Counted from the first letter of the stretch, positions 24,482 through 33,898 are shown. The stretch: 51,222 bases of DNA from Fibrobacter sp. (GCA_024398845.1 JAKSIM010000018.1:1-51222); one strand, 5' to 3'. Made by a program: numbers and translations. The notes: generated by a model not told the origin, from the letters alone.

Positions 24482-25861
24482 TCACTTCTTGTCCATGAGC
24501 CAGGAGACGGCCTCGCTCAGGCTGTGCACGCGAACGATATGCATGCCATCGAAATTCTCCGGAAGTTTGCCGGTCGCGGGCACAACAGCCTCGACCATGC
24601 CGAGGCGATGGGCCTCCTTGAGACGCTGGTCCAGAAGGGCAACGCTACGCACCTCACCCGAAAGTCCGAGTTCGCCGATGGCTATGGTCTGGCGCCCGAG
24701 CGGAATGCCCAGATGGTTGCTTGCGATAGCGAGGGCGAGAGCGAGGTCCGACGAAGCGTCGGTCACCTTCATGCCACCCGCAATACTCGCGAAAACATCC
24801 GCGGGCCCGATGGTCACATTGCCGAACTTTTCGAGAAGCGCCAAAATGATGGTGAGGCGCTTGGGGTCGATTCCCGCCGCCACCCTCTGCGGCACCGCAA
24901 AATTCGTTTGGCTCACCAGCGCCTGCGTCTCGAACAAAAGCGCCCGCGAACCTTCGAGCGTACAACAGACCACGCTCCCGGGCGTCGGCGGAACGCCCTC
25001 CTGTAAAAACACCTTGCTCGGATTCGGGACCGACTCAAGCCCGTGGCTCGTCATCTCGAAAACACCGATTTCGTCCGTCGCACCAAAGCGATTCTTGATT
25101 GTCCGGAGGAGCCTGTACTGATGGTTGCGGTCCCCCTCGAAGTAGACGACCGTGTCGACCATGTGTTCCAAAATGCGGGGACCAGCAATCTGGCCATCCT
25201 TCGTGACATGACCGATGAGAATCGTGATGCACCCCGAATTCTTGGCATAGACCATCAGGTCGAGCGTACACTCGCGAAGCTGCGTCGCGCTCCCCGGAGT
25301 CCCCGGCAGGTCGCCCTTGTAAACCGTCTGGATGGAGTCAATCACCAAAACCTGAGGCTTGATTTCTTCGGCCTGCTGGATGATTTTTTCGAGACTCGTC
25401 TCGCAAAGCAAAAGCATGTCACTGCCCGATACGTTCAGGCGTTCACTGCGAAGCTTTACCTGGCAGGCGCTCTCTTCGCCACTCACGTACAGCGCCTTCA
25501 CGCCGGCGGCTGTCATCGTGGCGAGCGTCGTCAGCACGAGTGTCGACTTACCAATGCCGGGGTCGCCACCGATGAGCACCAGGGAACCTGGTGCGAGCCC
25601 GCCACCGAGCACGCGGTCAAATTCCGTATTGGCGGTGCTCAGCCGCCGCGTATCTTCGGTCGCAACGTCCTTAAGCGGAACCACCTTGTGGACGGGGCCA
25701 CCCAACCCGCGCTTTGTCGCCACGACGTCGGCCACAGGAACCGCATGTTCCTTCAAGGTATTCCACGCACCGCAGAACGGGCACTTTCCCACCCACTTGG
25801 GAGTGGTATTGCCGCATTCCGTACACAAAAATTCAATGTCTTTCTTTGTTTTTGTTGCCAT
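24482..25861 (-). CDS. radA: DNA repair protein RadA (Sms)
   Basis: Branch-migration ATPase acting in recombinational repair. 459 residues. N-terminal zinc finger CTECGNTTPKWVGKCPFCGAW. RecA-like domain with Walker A GGDPGIGKST, and the RadA-specific KNRFGATDEIGVFEM (KNRFG motif). A C-terminal Lon-like domain follows (VFASIAGGMKVTDASSDLALALA). A perfect -10 TATATT (25874-25869) ends 7 nt before the ATG at 25861, so the mRNA is probably leaderless with this start; an ATG two codons earlier is also in frame. Confidence 0.95.
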   Translation of the reverse strand: MATKTKKDIEFLCTECGNTTPKWVGKCPFCGAWNTLKEHAVPVADVVATKRGLGGPVHKVVPLKDVATEDTRRLSTANTEFDRVLGGGLAPGSLVLIGGDPGIGKSTLVLTTLATMTAAGVKALYVSGEESACQVKLRSERLNVSGSDMLLLCETSLEKIIQQAEEIKPQVLVIDSIQTVYKGDLPGTPGSATQLRECTLDLMVYAKNSGCITILIGHVTKDGQIAGPRILEHMVDTVVYFEGDRNHQYRLLRTIKNRFGATDEIGVFEMTSHGLESVPNPSKVFLQEGVPPTPGSVVCCTLEGSRALLFETQALVSQTNFAVPQRVAAGIDPKRLTIILALLEKFGNVTIGPADVFASIAGGMKVTDASSDLALALAIASNHLGIPLGRQTIAIGELGLSGEVRSVALLDQRLKEAHRLGMVEAVVPATGKLPENFDGMHIVRVHSLSEAVSWLMDKK

Positions 25862-25868
25862 GCACATT

Positions 25869-25874
25869 AATATA
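25869..25874 (-). promoter_or_regulatory. -10 element for leaderless radA mRNA
   Basis: TATATT on the minus strand, followed by AATGTGC and then ATG. The predicted start of transcription falls on the A of the ATG at 25861. No convincing -35 was seen. Confidence 0.4.
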
Positions 25875-25947
25875 ACAAATGTGCAGTGTCATTTTGTGTC
25901 GTAGTGAACATAAATGCACTATTTTGCATTTTCACAAAAAAATACGC

Positions 25948-26352
25948 CTACTTTTTATACTGCGGTAAACTAGGAATCTTTGAATACCGCTTTGAAGATT
26001 CTTCCTTTTTAAAGTAGCGAACGTTATCGCCAAGCGCAAGCATCACGTATTGCGGAGTTAGAATCTTCAAATATTTGTTAAGTTGAACTTGAAGCGCCTC
26101 CCACGTATATTCACCGGGCGCCTTGCACTCCACCAAAAGCCAAGGCTTATCGAGCAAAGATCCATCGCGAAAATTATGGACCAGGATATCGACGCGGTCA
26201 TCCGTTTTGGGGTCTATGGCACTTAAGCCAAATTCCACACTAATCAAGTGCTCCGGGACCTTCACCTCGTCAATCAAAAAACGTACCGTAGCCTGGCGAA
26301 CAAATTCTTCGGGAGTATCGGGAACTTCTTTTTTGCGAATCGGATCAAACAT
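25948..26352 (-). CDS. Orphan HsdR N-terminal-like (PD-(D/E)XK) protein
   Basis: 134 residues matching the type I restriction enzyme R-subunit N-terminal domain (HSDR_N_2). PEEFVRQATVRFLIDEVKVP is the helical opening; the nuclease core is DDRVDILVHN followed by WLLVECKAPG, a D...ExK site. No helicase, methyltransferase or specificity subunit is encoded nearby, so it is not a restriction system. Stand-alone proteins like this are common in Bacteroidota relatives and their function is not established. A dispersed repeat (copy C) starts 18 nt upstream of the start codon. Confidence 0.8.
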   Translation of the reverse strand: MFDPIRKKEVPDTPEEFVRQATVRFLIDEVKVPEHLISVEFGLSAIDPKTDDRVDILVHNFRDGSLLDKPWLLVECKAPGEYTWEALQVQLNKYLKILTPQYVMLALGDNVRYFKKEESSKRYSKIPSLPQYKK

Positions 26353-26369
26353 GAACGCAATAATAGAAA

Positions 26370-26505
26370 AGTGGTTGGTTAGACGAGAGAACGGCCTTCG
26401 GCCACTTGGCGCTTCAGCACCTAACTTTAACCCCAGCTTACGGAATCAAAGATTCCTAACCACTGTTTACCAGCCACTAACCACTATTTACCAACCACCA
26501 TTTAC
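26370..26505. repeat. Dispersed AACCACTAACCAC-type intergenic element, copy C
   Basis: Begins GTGGTTGGTTAG, has a GC-rich palindromic core GGCCTTCGGCC, and ends with several CCACTAACCACTATTTACC units. It occupies most of the divergent gap between the HsdR-N-like gene and the aminotransferase gene. Same design as copies at 3050-3166 and 11821-11941. Confidence 0.65.
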
Positions 26506-26583
26506 ACATGGCCAAATCCTAATTCTTTGCGTTTTACTACATTTTAATAGTAAAATTCTACAACCTCTAAGGAGTCTCTCAAA

Positions 26584-27885
26584 ATGAGAAAGCGTTTATT
26601 GACTGATGGTGCCAAGGAACTCTCGTACGAAATTCGCGAGATCGTGAAAAAGGCAAATCAGCTCAAGGCATTGGGGCTCAAGATTCACTGGGAAAACATC
26701 GGTGACCCCATCGAAAAGAAGTGCCAGCTTCCGGGCTGGATCAAGGATATTGTTTCGAACATAGTCCAGAAGAACGAAAGCTACGGTTATTGCCCCTCCA
26801 AGGGCGTACTCTCCACGCGCGAATACATTGCGACCCAAACCAACAAGCTCGGCGGGGCTCAGATTTCCCCAGATGACATTTTGTTCTTCAACGGTCTTGG
26901 CGACGCCATCGCGACCATCTATGGTCTACTCTCGATGACGACCCGCATTATTGGACCGTCGCCCGCCTACAGCACCCACAGTTCTGCCGAAGCGGCTCAC
27001 GCACATGCTTCGCCCCTCACCTACCGCCTCAAGCCCGAGGACCACTGGTACCCGGACTTGGAGGAACTCGAGAACAAGGTGAAGTACAACCCGAGCATCG
27101 CGGGCATCTTGATTATCAACCCGGACAACCCGACCGGCATGGTCTACACCAAGGAACACTTGGAAAAGATTGTGGACATCGCCCGCCGTTACGGCCTCTT
27201 CATCATTTGCGATGAAATCTACAACAAGATCGTGTACAACGGAGCTCACGCCTATTGTCTCGCAGAAGTCATCGGCGACGTTCCGGGCATCGCCCTGAAG
27301 GGTATTTCCAAGGAATATCCGTGGCCGGGCGCCCGTTGCGGTTGGGCCGAATACTACAACCGCGACAAGGACGAGCAGTTCGACGCCTTCTGCCGCGCTC
27401 TCGACAACGCGAAGATGATTGAAGTGTGTTCTACGACGATTCCGCAGCTCACGATTCCGCAGGTGCTTGGCGACACGCGCTTTGTAGAACACCGCAAGGC
27501 TTTAAACGAAAAGATTGGCCGCAGAAGCGCACTCATCAACGAGATTTTGAGCGACGTTCCTGAGCTCTACTTCAACCCGACGTACGGTGCGTTCTACAAC
27601 ACCATCGTGTTCAAGGACGGCGTGTTGAACATGAAGCAGAAGCTGAAGATCGAAGACCCGAAGATTCGCGAACTCGTAGAAAAGTGGGCCGACGCCGCCC
27701 CGAACCCGGACTACCGCTTTGTGTACTACCTGCTTGGTGCCACGGGCATTTGCGTTGTGCCGAGTTCCAGCTTCTGCAGTGACTTGCAGGGTTTCCGCAT
27801 CACGCTGTTGGAAGAAGACGAAACGGAACTCCGCCACGTGTTCACTTCCATTCGCGATGCCATCAAGGCCTACGTCAAGAGCTAA
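26584..27885 (+). CDS. Class I/II PLP-dependent aminotransferase
   Basis: 433 residues. The PLP-binding Lys lies in LKGISKEYPWPGARCGW, followed by the conserved PGxRxGW. NPDNPTGMVY carries the substrate-binding Asn, and CDEIYNKIVY the PLP-contacting Asp/Tyr. The C-terminal Arg in GFRITLLEE would bind the substrate carboxylate. The amino acid substrate cannot be assigned. AAGGAG lies about 8 nt before the ATG. It is the first gene of an apparent seven-gene operon, 25 nt upstream of potA. Confidence 0.88.
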   Translation: MRKRLLTDGAKELSYEIREIVKKANQLKALGLKIHWENIGDPIEKKCQLPGWIKDIVSNIVQKNESYGYCPSKGVLSTREYIATQTNKLGGAQISPDDILFFNGLGDAIATIYGLLSMTTRIIGPSPAYSTHSSAEAAHAHASPLTYRLKPEDHWYPDLEELENKVKYNPSIAGILIINPDNPTGMVYTKEHLEKIVDIARRYGLFIICDEIYNKIVYNGAHAYCLAEVIGDVPGIALKGISKEYPWPGARCGWAEYYNRDKDEQFDAFCRALDNAKMIEVCSTTIPQLTIPQVLGDTRFVEHRKALNEKIGRRSALINEILSDVPELYFNPTYGAFYNTIVFKDGVLNMKQKLKIEDPKIRELVEKWADAAPNPDYRFVYYLLGATGICVVPSSSFCSDLQGFRITLLEEDETELRHVFTSIRDAIKAYVKS

Positions 27886-27910
27886 TTGACAAGCGCGGGA
27901 GTGTTTTTGT

Positions 27911-28978
27911 ATGGAAAGCGTTGATTTACATATCAAAGGAATTCAAAAGAGCTTCGGCGACAAGGCTGTGCTCAAGGGCATAGACGTCACCATCAAGGAC
28001 GGAGAATTCGTCACGTTGCTCGGTCCTTCTGGTTGCGGTAAAACAACGCTTTTGCGTATCATCGCCGGTTTCGAAAAGGCCGACGAAGGAACCGTGATTC
28101 TCGGAGGCGAAGACATTTCTAAAAAGTCACCCGCCATGCGAGACATCAATACAGTATTCCAAAGCTACGCGCTTTTTCCACACCTGAACGTATACAACAA
28201 CATTGCGTTCGGTCTCAAAAGCAAAAAGACTCCCAAAGAAGAAATCGAGCGCAAGGTGAAGGCGATGATGGGAGTCGTAAACATCACCGACCTAGCCAAA
28301 GAAATGCCCTCAACCTTGAGTGGCGGTCAAAAGCAACGCGTGGCCCTAGCCCGCGCCCTGGTAAACGAGCCCGACATTCTGTTGCTCGACGAGCCCCTGA
28401 GCGCCCTTGACGCAAACCTCCGCAAAAAGCTACAGGCGGAACTTCGCGACGTGCAAAAAAAGACGGACACCACGTTCATCATGGTGACACACGATCAAGA
28501 TGAAGCTATTGCCGTGAGCGACCGCGTTCTCGTGATGTACAAGGGTGCCATTATTCAAGACGGCAGTCCGGAAGACGTGTACGAGCACCCGGTGAATCGA
28601 TTTGTTGCAACGTTCATTGGCGAAGCAAATATCATTGAGTGCGAAAAGATTTCAGACAAACTCATCAAGAGCGCCTTTGGCGAACTTGTCGTAGAAAAAG
28701 TTCCAACGTGGCCAATGGATGCAAGTGGAAAAAAATGCGGAGGTGTAGCCATCCGCATGGAAGACATCCACGTTTGCAACGCAAACGAGCACTTTGAAAA
28801 CAACGTATTCCACGCCAAAATTTTGGAAAGAATTTTCCGCGGAGACTATTGGGAGCTCATAGCAGATTTTGGTCCTATCAAGCTTCGCGTAATGACCGAC
28901 CCCGACGAGATTTACAACCCCGGTGACGAAGTCAAGCTTTATATGGAGCCACAATACCTTCAAGTATTGGAGGACTGA
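27911..28978 (+). CDS. potA: Spermidine/putrescine ABC transporter ATP-binding protein
   Basis: ATPase energising polyamine import. 355 residues. Walker A GPSGCGKT (38-45), Q-loop FQSYALFPHLNVYNNIAFGL, signature LSGGQKQRVALARAL, Walker B ILLLDEPLSALD and switch His in VTHDQDEA. The TOBE-like C-terminal domain (about 240-355) is typical of PotA. Its stop TGA is 1 nt before the next ATG, and its 3' end supplies the GGAGG for the HD-GYP gene, so the two are translationally coupled. Confidence 0.93.
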   Translation: MESVDLHIKGIQKSFGDKAVLKGIDVTIKDGEFVTLLGPSGCGKTTLLRIIAGFEKADEGTVILGGEDISKKSPAMRDINTVFQSYALFPHLNVYNNIAFGLKSKKTPKEEIERKVKAMMGVVNITDLAKEMPSTLSGGQKQRVALARALVNEPDILLLDEPLSALDANLRKKLQAELRDVQKKTDTTFIMVTHDQDEAIAVSDRVLVMYKGAIIQDGSPEDVYEHPVNRFVATFIGEANIIECEKISDKLIKSAFGELVVEKVPTWPMDASGKKCGGVAIRMEDIHVCNANEHFENNVFHAKILERIFRGDYWELIADFGPIKLRVMTDPDEIYNPGDEVKLYMEPQYLQVLED

Positions 28979-28979
28979 A

Positions 28980-30242
28980 ATGGAACTTTTAAGAAAAGTT
29001 AGATTAAACATTTTAGCTTTAAAACACGGAAGATTTTTTTCGTATTTCGCCATCATATTTACGCTGATATACCATTGCGCATGTCTTCTCCTGTTTTACT
29101 TAGCCGATGTAAAACCAATGTTTTACATCAATATCTTTAGTGTTGCCTTCTACTTAATTCTTTTATTTGCCATATGCAAAGCTCGTTCTTTTATAATCAT
29201 CTTTATTTTCTTTTATGCAGAAGTTCTTTTTCACCAAATTGCAGCTACTTATTATGTTGGCGGAGACACAGCATTCCACTACCTGATTTTGCTTTCTGGT
29301 ATCGTGCCTCTATTAACCTTTATGGAACGAATCAGCCTAGCTAGTTTCTTCGGCTTTTTCTCCATGATTATTTTCGCCCTGTTCGAGATTCACTCCGGTC
29401 AAATCGTCCCCGAATACCATTTATCAAACGATACCATTTACAGCATCCGATTCATCAATATCTTTATTACGTCAATCGTCAACATTGGCGCACTGCTCAT
29501 GAATTCCTTTATCTTGTGGTACAAGGAATACAGTCTTGAAGCAACCGTGCAGCAACAAGATATTCTGGCCTCTTACCAAAACAAAAAAATCGTCGGGCAA
29601 CAGAACAACGTCATAGAAAGTCTCGCCAACCTTTTAGAAAACCGCGACATCAACACAAACGCGCACATACAAAAAACAAAAGCCTTCGTTGAACTCATTT
29701 TGCAAGAAGCTTTCCGCATAGGTTTGTATCCCGACGTCATTACAAAGGACTTTATTCACCGGACAACGCAGGCCTCGCCTCTGCACGACATAGGAATGGT
29801 TCTTATCTCTGACAGCGTGCTAAAAAAGCCCGACCGCCTTTCTCCCGAAGAACGCGAGCTCATGAAAACCCATACCACAGATGGCAAGCGCATGGTTTTG
29901 TGCATCATCGAGAAAAATGATGACGAGGAATTCACTCGCATAGCTACGGACATCGTCACCTATCACCATGAACGCTGGGACGGAAACGGATACCCTGTCG
30001 GTTTAAAGGGAAATAACATTCCCGTTGCGGCAAGAATCATGGCCATTGCCGATGTATTTGACGCTTTGATTTCAGCGCGATGCTACAAAAAGCCAATTCC
30101 TGTAGATATGGCATTTAAAATCATACAGCAGGAATCGGGAACTCTATTCGACCCGCAGCTCGCTGACGTATTTTTGTCCATTCAAGATAAGATTATGAAG
30201 GTTTTGTTTCACTTTTCTGAGGGAACCGTTGTCAAAAACTAG
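28980..30242 (+). CDS. Membrane-bound HD-GYP domain phosphodiesterase
   Basis: 420 residues. About six hydrophobic helices occupy residues 20-190 (FFSYFAIIFTLIYHCACLLL, then FIIIFIFFYAEVLFH and others). The HD-GYP domain follows: LHDIGMVLISDSVLKK, then the hallmark HHERWDGNGYPVGLKG and ADVFDALISARCYKKP. This domain hydrolyses cyclic di-GMP with a two- or three-metal centre, and the metal-ligand His and Asp residues are all present. GGAGG lies 6 nt before the ATG, inside the end of potA. Its place between potA and potB is unusual and suggests it responds to, or regulates with, polyamine uptake. Confidence 0.9.
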   Translation: MELLRKVRLNILALKHGRFFSYFAIIFTLIYHCACLLLFYLADVKPMFYINIFSVAFYLILLFAICKARSFIIIFIFFYAEVLFHQIAATYYVGGDTAFHYLILLSGIVPLLTFMERISLASFFGFFSMIIFALFEIHSGQIVPEYHLSNDTIYSIRFINIFITSIVNIGALLMNSFILWYKEYSLEATVQQQDILASYQNKKIVGQQNNVIESLANLLENRDINTNAHIQKTKAFVELILQEAFRIGLYPDVITKDFIHRTTQASPLHDIGMVLISDSVLKKPDRLSPEERELMKTHTTDGKRMVLCIIEKNDDEEFTRIATDIVTYHHERWDGNGYPVGLKGNNIPVAARIMAIADVFDALISARCYKKPIPVDMAFKIIQQESGTLFDPQLADVFLSIQDKIMKVLFHFSEGTVVKN

Positions 30243-30271
30243 GTTTCCCCAACAGAGCGATCGCTGAATAG

Positions 30272-30949
30272 ATGAAACTTTCCACAAAAATACTTCTGTT
30301 CTTTTCTTTTTTCTGCGTAACGGTCATCGCCTCTTTTGTAGGCGCGTACATTCTTTTTAGCAAGCTCCATGCCACAAACGAGGACCAGCCTCAAATCACC
30401 AGCGAATTCGTGGAGCACGAAATCCAGGAGATTTCGGAACTGGCCACCCTCCACCACCATTACACAAAAGTGGCAAGCTACCAGGACGTAAAAAAACTCA
30501 TTGATTATTTACCCAACTGGCGAATCAACAATTCCGTCAAGGAATTCAGACTCATTTACAAAGGCGATGTAAAAATCGGCTACGACCTCAAAGATATTCG
30601 CATTCAAGTCGACAATGTGGACCGGACAATCTTTATCGCCATGCCGGAACCCAAGATTTTGAGCCACAGCATTGACTTTAAAAGCATTGATGTTTTGCAA
30701 GAGAATAAAGGCTGGTTCAACCAAATCAAGTTCGACGATTTCCAGAAGTTCTTTGCGGCAGAACAGCGCAAGTACGAGGACGCCAACATAGACGAACTCA
30801 AAAAGCTCGCCCGCGAACAAGCCGAAAAAATCATTTTGCTCTACTTGAGCACCACCATCGATATCGCGCCCCCCGAAGAAGACAATACTAAGAATTTCTT
30901 TGAAAAATGGCTTCACCCAGACAACTCCTACGGAGTTCTGATTAAGTAA
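30272..30949 (+). CDS. DUF4230-like single-pass membrane protein
   Basis: 225 residues with one N-terminal transmembrane helix (ILLFFSFFCVTVIASFVGAY). The rest is probably extracytoplasmic: LATLHHHYTKVASYQDVKK, then LIYKGDVKIGYDLKDIRI, IFIAMPEPKILSHSIDF and a helical C-terminal half. The pattern of an early beta-hairpin with KGxVxxGxDL and the MPxPxIL strand resembles the DUF4230 family, whose function is unknown. It lies 29 nt after the HD-GYP gene and 17 nt before potB, so it is part of the same operon. Confidence 0.65.
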   Translation: MKLSTKILLFFSFFCVTVIASFVGAYILFSKLHATNEDQPQITSEFVEHEIQEISELATLHHHYTKVASYQDVKKLIDYLPNWRINNSVKEFRLIYKGDVKIGYDLKDIRIQVDNVDRTIFIAMPEPKILSHSIDFKSIDVLQENKGWFNQIKFDDFQKFFAAEQRKYEDANIDELKKLAREQAEKIILLYLSTTIDIAPPEEDNTKNFFEKWLHPDNSYGVLIK

Positions 30950-30966
30950 CTTTCTATTTTTGCACT

Positions 30967-31869
30967 ATGACCACCGAAGTCTTTGAAGGAAAACTCACAA
31001 CCCGCTCACACATGCGCAAGTTCGGGCTTTTGCTTACGGGCCCCGGCATGCTCTGGCTTTTAGTATTCCTGCTGCTCCCGACTATTTTCCTTTTGGTGAT
31101 GGCCTTTGCCGAACGTGGCTCTTACGGAACCATCAATTGGACTTTTAGTTTCGACAACGTCAAAAAGCTTCTCGGATTCTCTAGTTTTGGCTGGGCCGCC
31201 GATAACCTCGTGATTCTTTGGCGCAGTTTCAAGATTGCCGTTGTAACAACGTTACTCTGCCTCGCCATTGGGCTCCCGATGGCCTTTTGGATAGGAGCCC
31301 ACAGCAAAAAGGTAAGCACACTTTTGCTCGCCCTCGTGATGGTGCCAAGCTGCACAAACCTGGTGATTCGCACCTACGCCTGGATGATTTTGCTTGGAAC
31401 CCAGATGCCTCCGACTTGGCTCGCACGCACTCTCGGTTTTATTGGCGAAGCTGAATCCCTTTACCCAGGAACATTCGCCGTTTATATAGGAATGGTGAGC
31501 TGCATGCTCCCGTTTGCGGTACTTCCACTATACACTAGCGTGGAACGCCTTGACTGGGGCATCGTGGAAGCGAGCCGCGACCTTTACGCAGGCCCCATCC
31601 GCACGTTCTATCACGGAATTCTTTCGCAGATGATGCCAGGCATTGTCGCAAGCGTCGTTTTGACTTTGGTTCCAACACTCGGCATGTACGTGGTGAGCGA
31701 CCTTCTTGGGGGAGCAAAGTTCATCCTTATTGGCAACCTAATCCAGCAGCAGTTCTTCGGGACGGCGCTCGATTGGCCGTTCGGCGCCATGCTCGGTATT
31801 GTGCTGATTATTTCAAGCGTCCTGAGCCTTGTGGTTTTCCAAAAGACGGGAGGAAAGAGCTTTGTCTAA
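30967..31869 (+). CDS. potB: Spermidine/putrescine ABC transporter permease PotB
   Basis: Inner-membrane permease, 300 residues with six hydrophobic helices. N-terminal LLTGPGMLWLLVFLLLPTIF is typical of PotB. The ATPase-coupling EAA-type loop is VEASRDLYAGPIRTFYHGIL, with the family's conserved Glu-Ala-Ala-like spacing. The C-terminus overlaps potC by 8 nt when potC starts at its TTG. Confidence 0.92.
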   Translation: MTTEVFEGKLTTRSHMRKFGLLLTGPGMLWLLVFLLLPTIFLLVMAFAERGSYGTINWTFSFDNVKKLLGFSSFGWAADNLVILWRSFKIAVVTTLLCLAIGLPMAFWIGAHSKKVSTLLLALVMVPSCTNLVIRTYAWMILLGTQMPPTWLARTLGFIGEAESLYPGTFAVYIGMVSCMLPFAVLPLYTSVERLDWGIVEASRDLYAGPIRTFYHGILSQMMPGIVASVVLTLVPTLGMYVVSDLLGGAKFILIGNLIQQQFFGTALDWPFGAMLGIVLIISSVLSLVVFQKTGGKSFV

Positions 31870-32686
31870 CCGTCGCCTCCCCTTCTCGGCCCGAATTATC
31901 GCTTACATTGGCCTGCTACTTCTGTACGTACCACTCGCAATGGTGCTCATCCAGAGCTTCAACGCCAACAAGCACGGACAAACCTGGGGCGGATTCACTT
32001 TCGATTGGTACCTCAAGTTGTTCGACAACGCCATGGTGCAAACGGCAACAGTCAATACGGTAATCCTTGCAGTTGTCAGCACGCTGATTTCAACCATACT
32101 CGGGACGCTCCTCGCCATAGGCATCCACCGCACGCCCTGGGGCAAAAAAATGCAGAACTTCTTTGACATGAGCATCAACATCCCCGTTGTTACCCCGGAT
32201 ATTTTGATGGCTATCGCCCTCGTGAGTGTCTTTGCACTGTTCCGCAGTTTCACGCCGATTTTTGACCCCGGCATGCTCACACTCATCATTGCGCACGTGA
32301 CCTTCGAAATCAGCTTCGTCGTCCTTGTGGTGCAAAGCAGGCTCGTTTCCATCGGCAAAGACCAGATTGAAGCCGCCCGCGACCTTTACGCAAGTACAGC
32401 AGGCGCTTGGTTCCGCGTCATATTGCCGCAGCTTTCCACGGCCATTATCGCAGGGGCACTTTTAGCCTTCACACTTTCGCTTGACGACTTCATCATCAGC
32501 TTCTTTGTCTCGGGTCCCAAGTCTACGACGCTTCCGCTGTACATTTACGGAAGCCTCAAACGCGGAATTTCCCCACAAATACACGCCCTTTCGACGCTCA
32601 TTTTCTCGATTACCCTCTTTGTGATGCTTATCGTTTCACTCAAAGGTTCTTTCAAAAGAAAAAAGCGTCACAAAAAAAGCATTTAA
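31862..32686 (+). CDS. potC: Spermidine/putrescine ABC transporter permease PotC (TTG start)
   Basis: Inner-membrane permease, 274 residues with six hydrophobic helices. The coupling loop is IEAARDLYASTAGAWFRVIL, and LSLDDFIISFFVSGP is a PotC hallmark. No ATG gives a sensible N-terminus. TTG at 31862 is preceded by GGGAGG with 8-nt spacing inside the potB end and overlaps the potB stop, so I choose it; an upstream TTG at 31829 is poorer. Confidence 0.9.
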   Translation: MSNRRLPFSARIIAYIGLLLLYVPLAMVLIQSFNANKHGQTWGGFTFDWYLKLFDNAMVQTATVNTVILAVVSTLISTILGTLLAIGIHRTPWGKKMQNFFDMSINIPVVTPDILMAIALVSVFALFRSFTPIFDPGMLTLIIAHVTFEISFVVLVVQSRLVSIGKDQIEAARDLYASTAGAWFRVILPQLSTAIIAGALLAFTLSLDDFIISFFVSGPKSTTLPLYIYGSLKRGISPQIHALSTLIFSITLFVMLIVSLKGSFKRKKRHKKSI

Positions 32687-32731
32687 AAAAATCACCACAT
32701 AATCCACAATTCACCCCGTAAGGATTCCAGA

Positions 32732-33799
32732 ATGAAAAAGATTCTCCTTGCCGCACTCTCCCTCCTCGCCTGCATGGCATTCACTGCCTGCAACGAGCAA
32801 AAACAAGAAAAGGCCGAAGCCCCGAAAACCGTCACTGTGATGATTTACAGTGAATACATCGACCCGGCCATGCTCGAAGACTTCGAAAAGAAGACCGGCT
32901 ACAAGCTTCAGCTTGAACTCTACGAAGCCCAGGAAGAAATGATTGGCAAACTCCAGGCCGCAGGCACAAGCCAGTACGACGTGGTGATTGCAAGCGATGT
33001 GGTTATCCAGCAGATGGTACACCTCGGACTTATCGCACCTATCGATACGGCCAAGGTTCCGAACCGCGTGAATATCGCCCCGCAGTTCATGGGACAGGCC
33101 TATGACCCGACCAACACCTACACCATTCCGTACCTTTGGGGAACAACAGGATTTCTCTTCCGCGGAGACAAGGTCGATCCGGACAGCGTAAGCTACTCCA
33201 TGCTTTTTGACGCCTCCAAGACAAAGGGCAACTTCAGCCTTCTGGAAGAAAGCCGTTCCATGCTTTCCATGGCTTTGCAGGCAATCGGTTTCGACGCCAA
33301 CAGCACCAAGCAAGAAGAAATCAACAAGGCTGTGGAACTCATTCTCAAAGCCAAGAAAGACAAGAACTTCCTCGGGTTCGACGGTTCCGTCGGTGGCAAG
33401 GACAAGGTTCTTTCCAAGATGGACTGGGCTGCCATCGTGTTCAACGGCGAAGCCGCAAACGCCATCGCAGAAGATTCCACGCTCCAGTTCGTCATTCCGA
33501 AGGAGGGCTCCTTCATGTGGGTCGATGCCATGACGCTCAGCAGCAAGGCCCCGAACGTCGAAGGCGCTTACGCCTTCATGAACTACATCCTCGACGCCAA
33601 AATCGGTGCCCAGCTCGCCCAGTACATCAACTACGCCACCCCGAACAAGGCAAGCCTCGAATTCGTCAGCGAAGATTTCAAGAACGACCGTGTGGTGAAC
33701 CCGACCGAATCGGAAATCAAGCGCATGGTATTCCTTGCCGACCCGGGCGACGCCGCCAAGCTCTTTGACGACGCCTGGACCATCGTCAAGACCCGCTAA
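32732..33799 (+). CDS. potD: Spermidine/putrescine-binding lipoprotein PotD
   Basis: Substrate-binding protein of the polyamine importer, 355 residues. Signal peptide with lipobox FTAC (Cys about residue 20), so it is membrane-anchored, unlike E. coli PotD. VTVMIYSEYIDPAMLEDFEKKTGYKL and DVVIASDVVIQQMVHLGLIAPID (shown in part: EYIDPAMLEDFEKKTGYKL; VVIQQMVHLGLIAPID) are typical of the fold, as is IPYLWGTTGFLFRGDKV. AAGGA lies 7 nt before the ATG. It ends the operon; a strong terminator follows. Confidence 0.92.
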   Translation: MKKILLAALSLLACMAFTACNEQKQEKAEAPKTVTVMIYSEYIDPAMLEDFEKKTGYKLQLELYEAQEEMIGKLQAAGTSQYDVVIASDVVIQQMVHLGLIAPIDTAKVPNRVNIAPQFMGQAYDPTNTYTIPYLWGTTGFLFRGDKVDPDSVSYSMLFDASKTKGNFSLLEESRSMLSMALQAIGFDANSTKQEEINKAVELILKAKKDKNFLGFDGSVGGKDKVLSKMDWAAIVFNGEAANAIAEDSTLQFVIPKEGSFMWVDAMTLSSKAPNVEGAYAFMNYILDAKIGAQLAQYINYATPNKASLEFVSEDFKNDRVVNPTESEIKRMVFLADPGDAAKLFDDAWTIVKTR

Positions 33800-33823
33800 T
33801 CAGCGATCGCAAGCCCAAAACGC

Positions 33824-33853
33824 AAAAAACTCCGCAATGCGGAGTTTTTTTTA
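33824..33853 (+). terminator. Intrinsic terminator after potD
   Basis: ACTCCGC-AAT-GCGGAGT followed by eight T residues. Confidence 0.95.
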
Positions 33854-33898
33854 TTGTTACAAATGCAGTGTGGGCAATTGTAGAGCCGTTTACATCCG

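Noticed and set aside
25948..26352. Restriction-modification system
   Set aside because: Only an R-subunit N-terminal-like domain is present. There is no helicase, methyltransferase or specificity gene.
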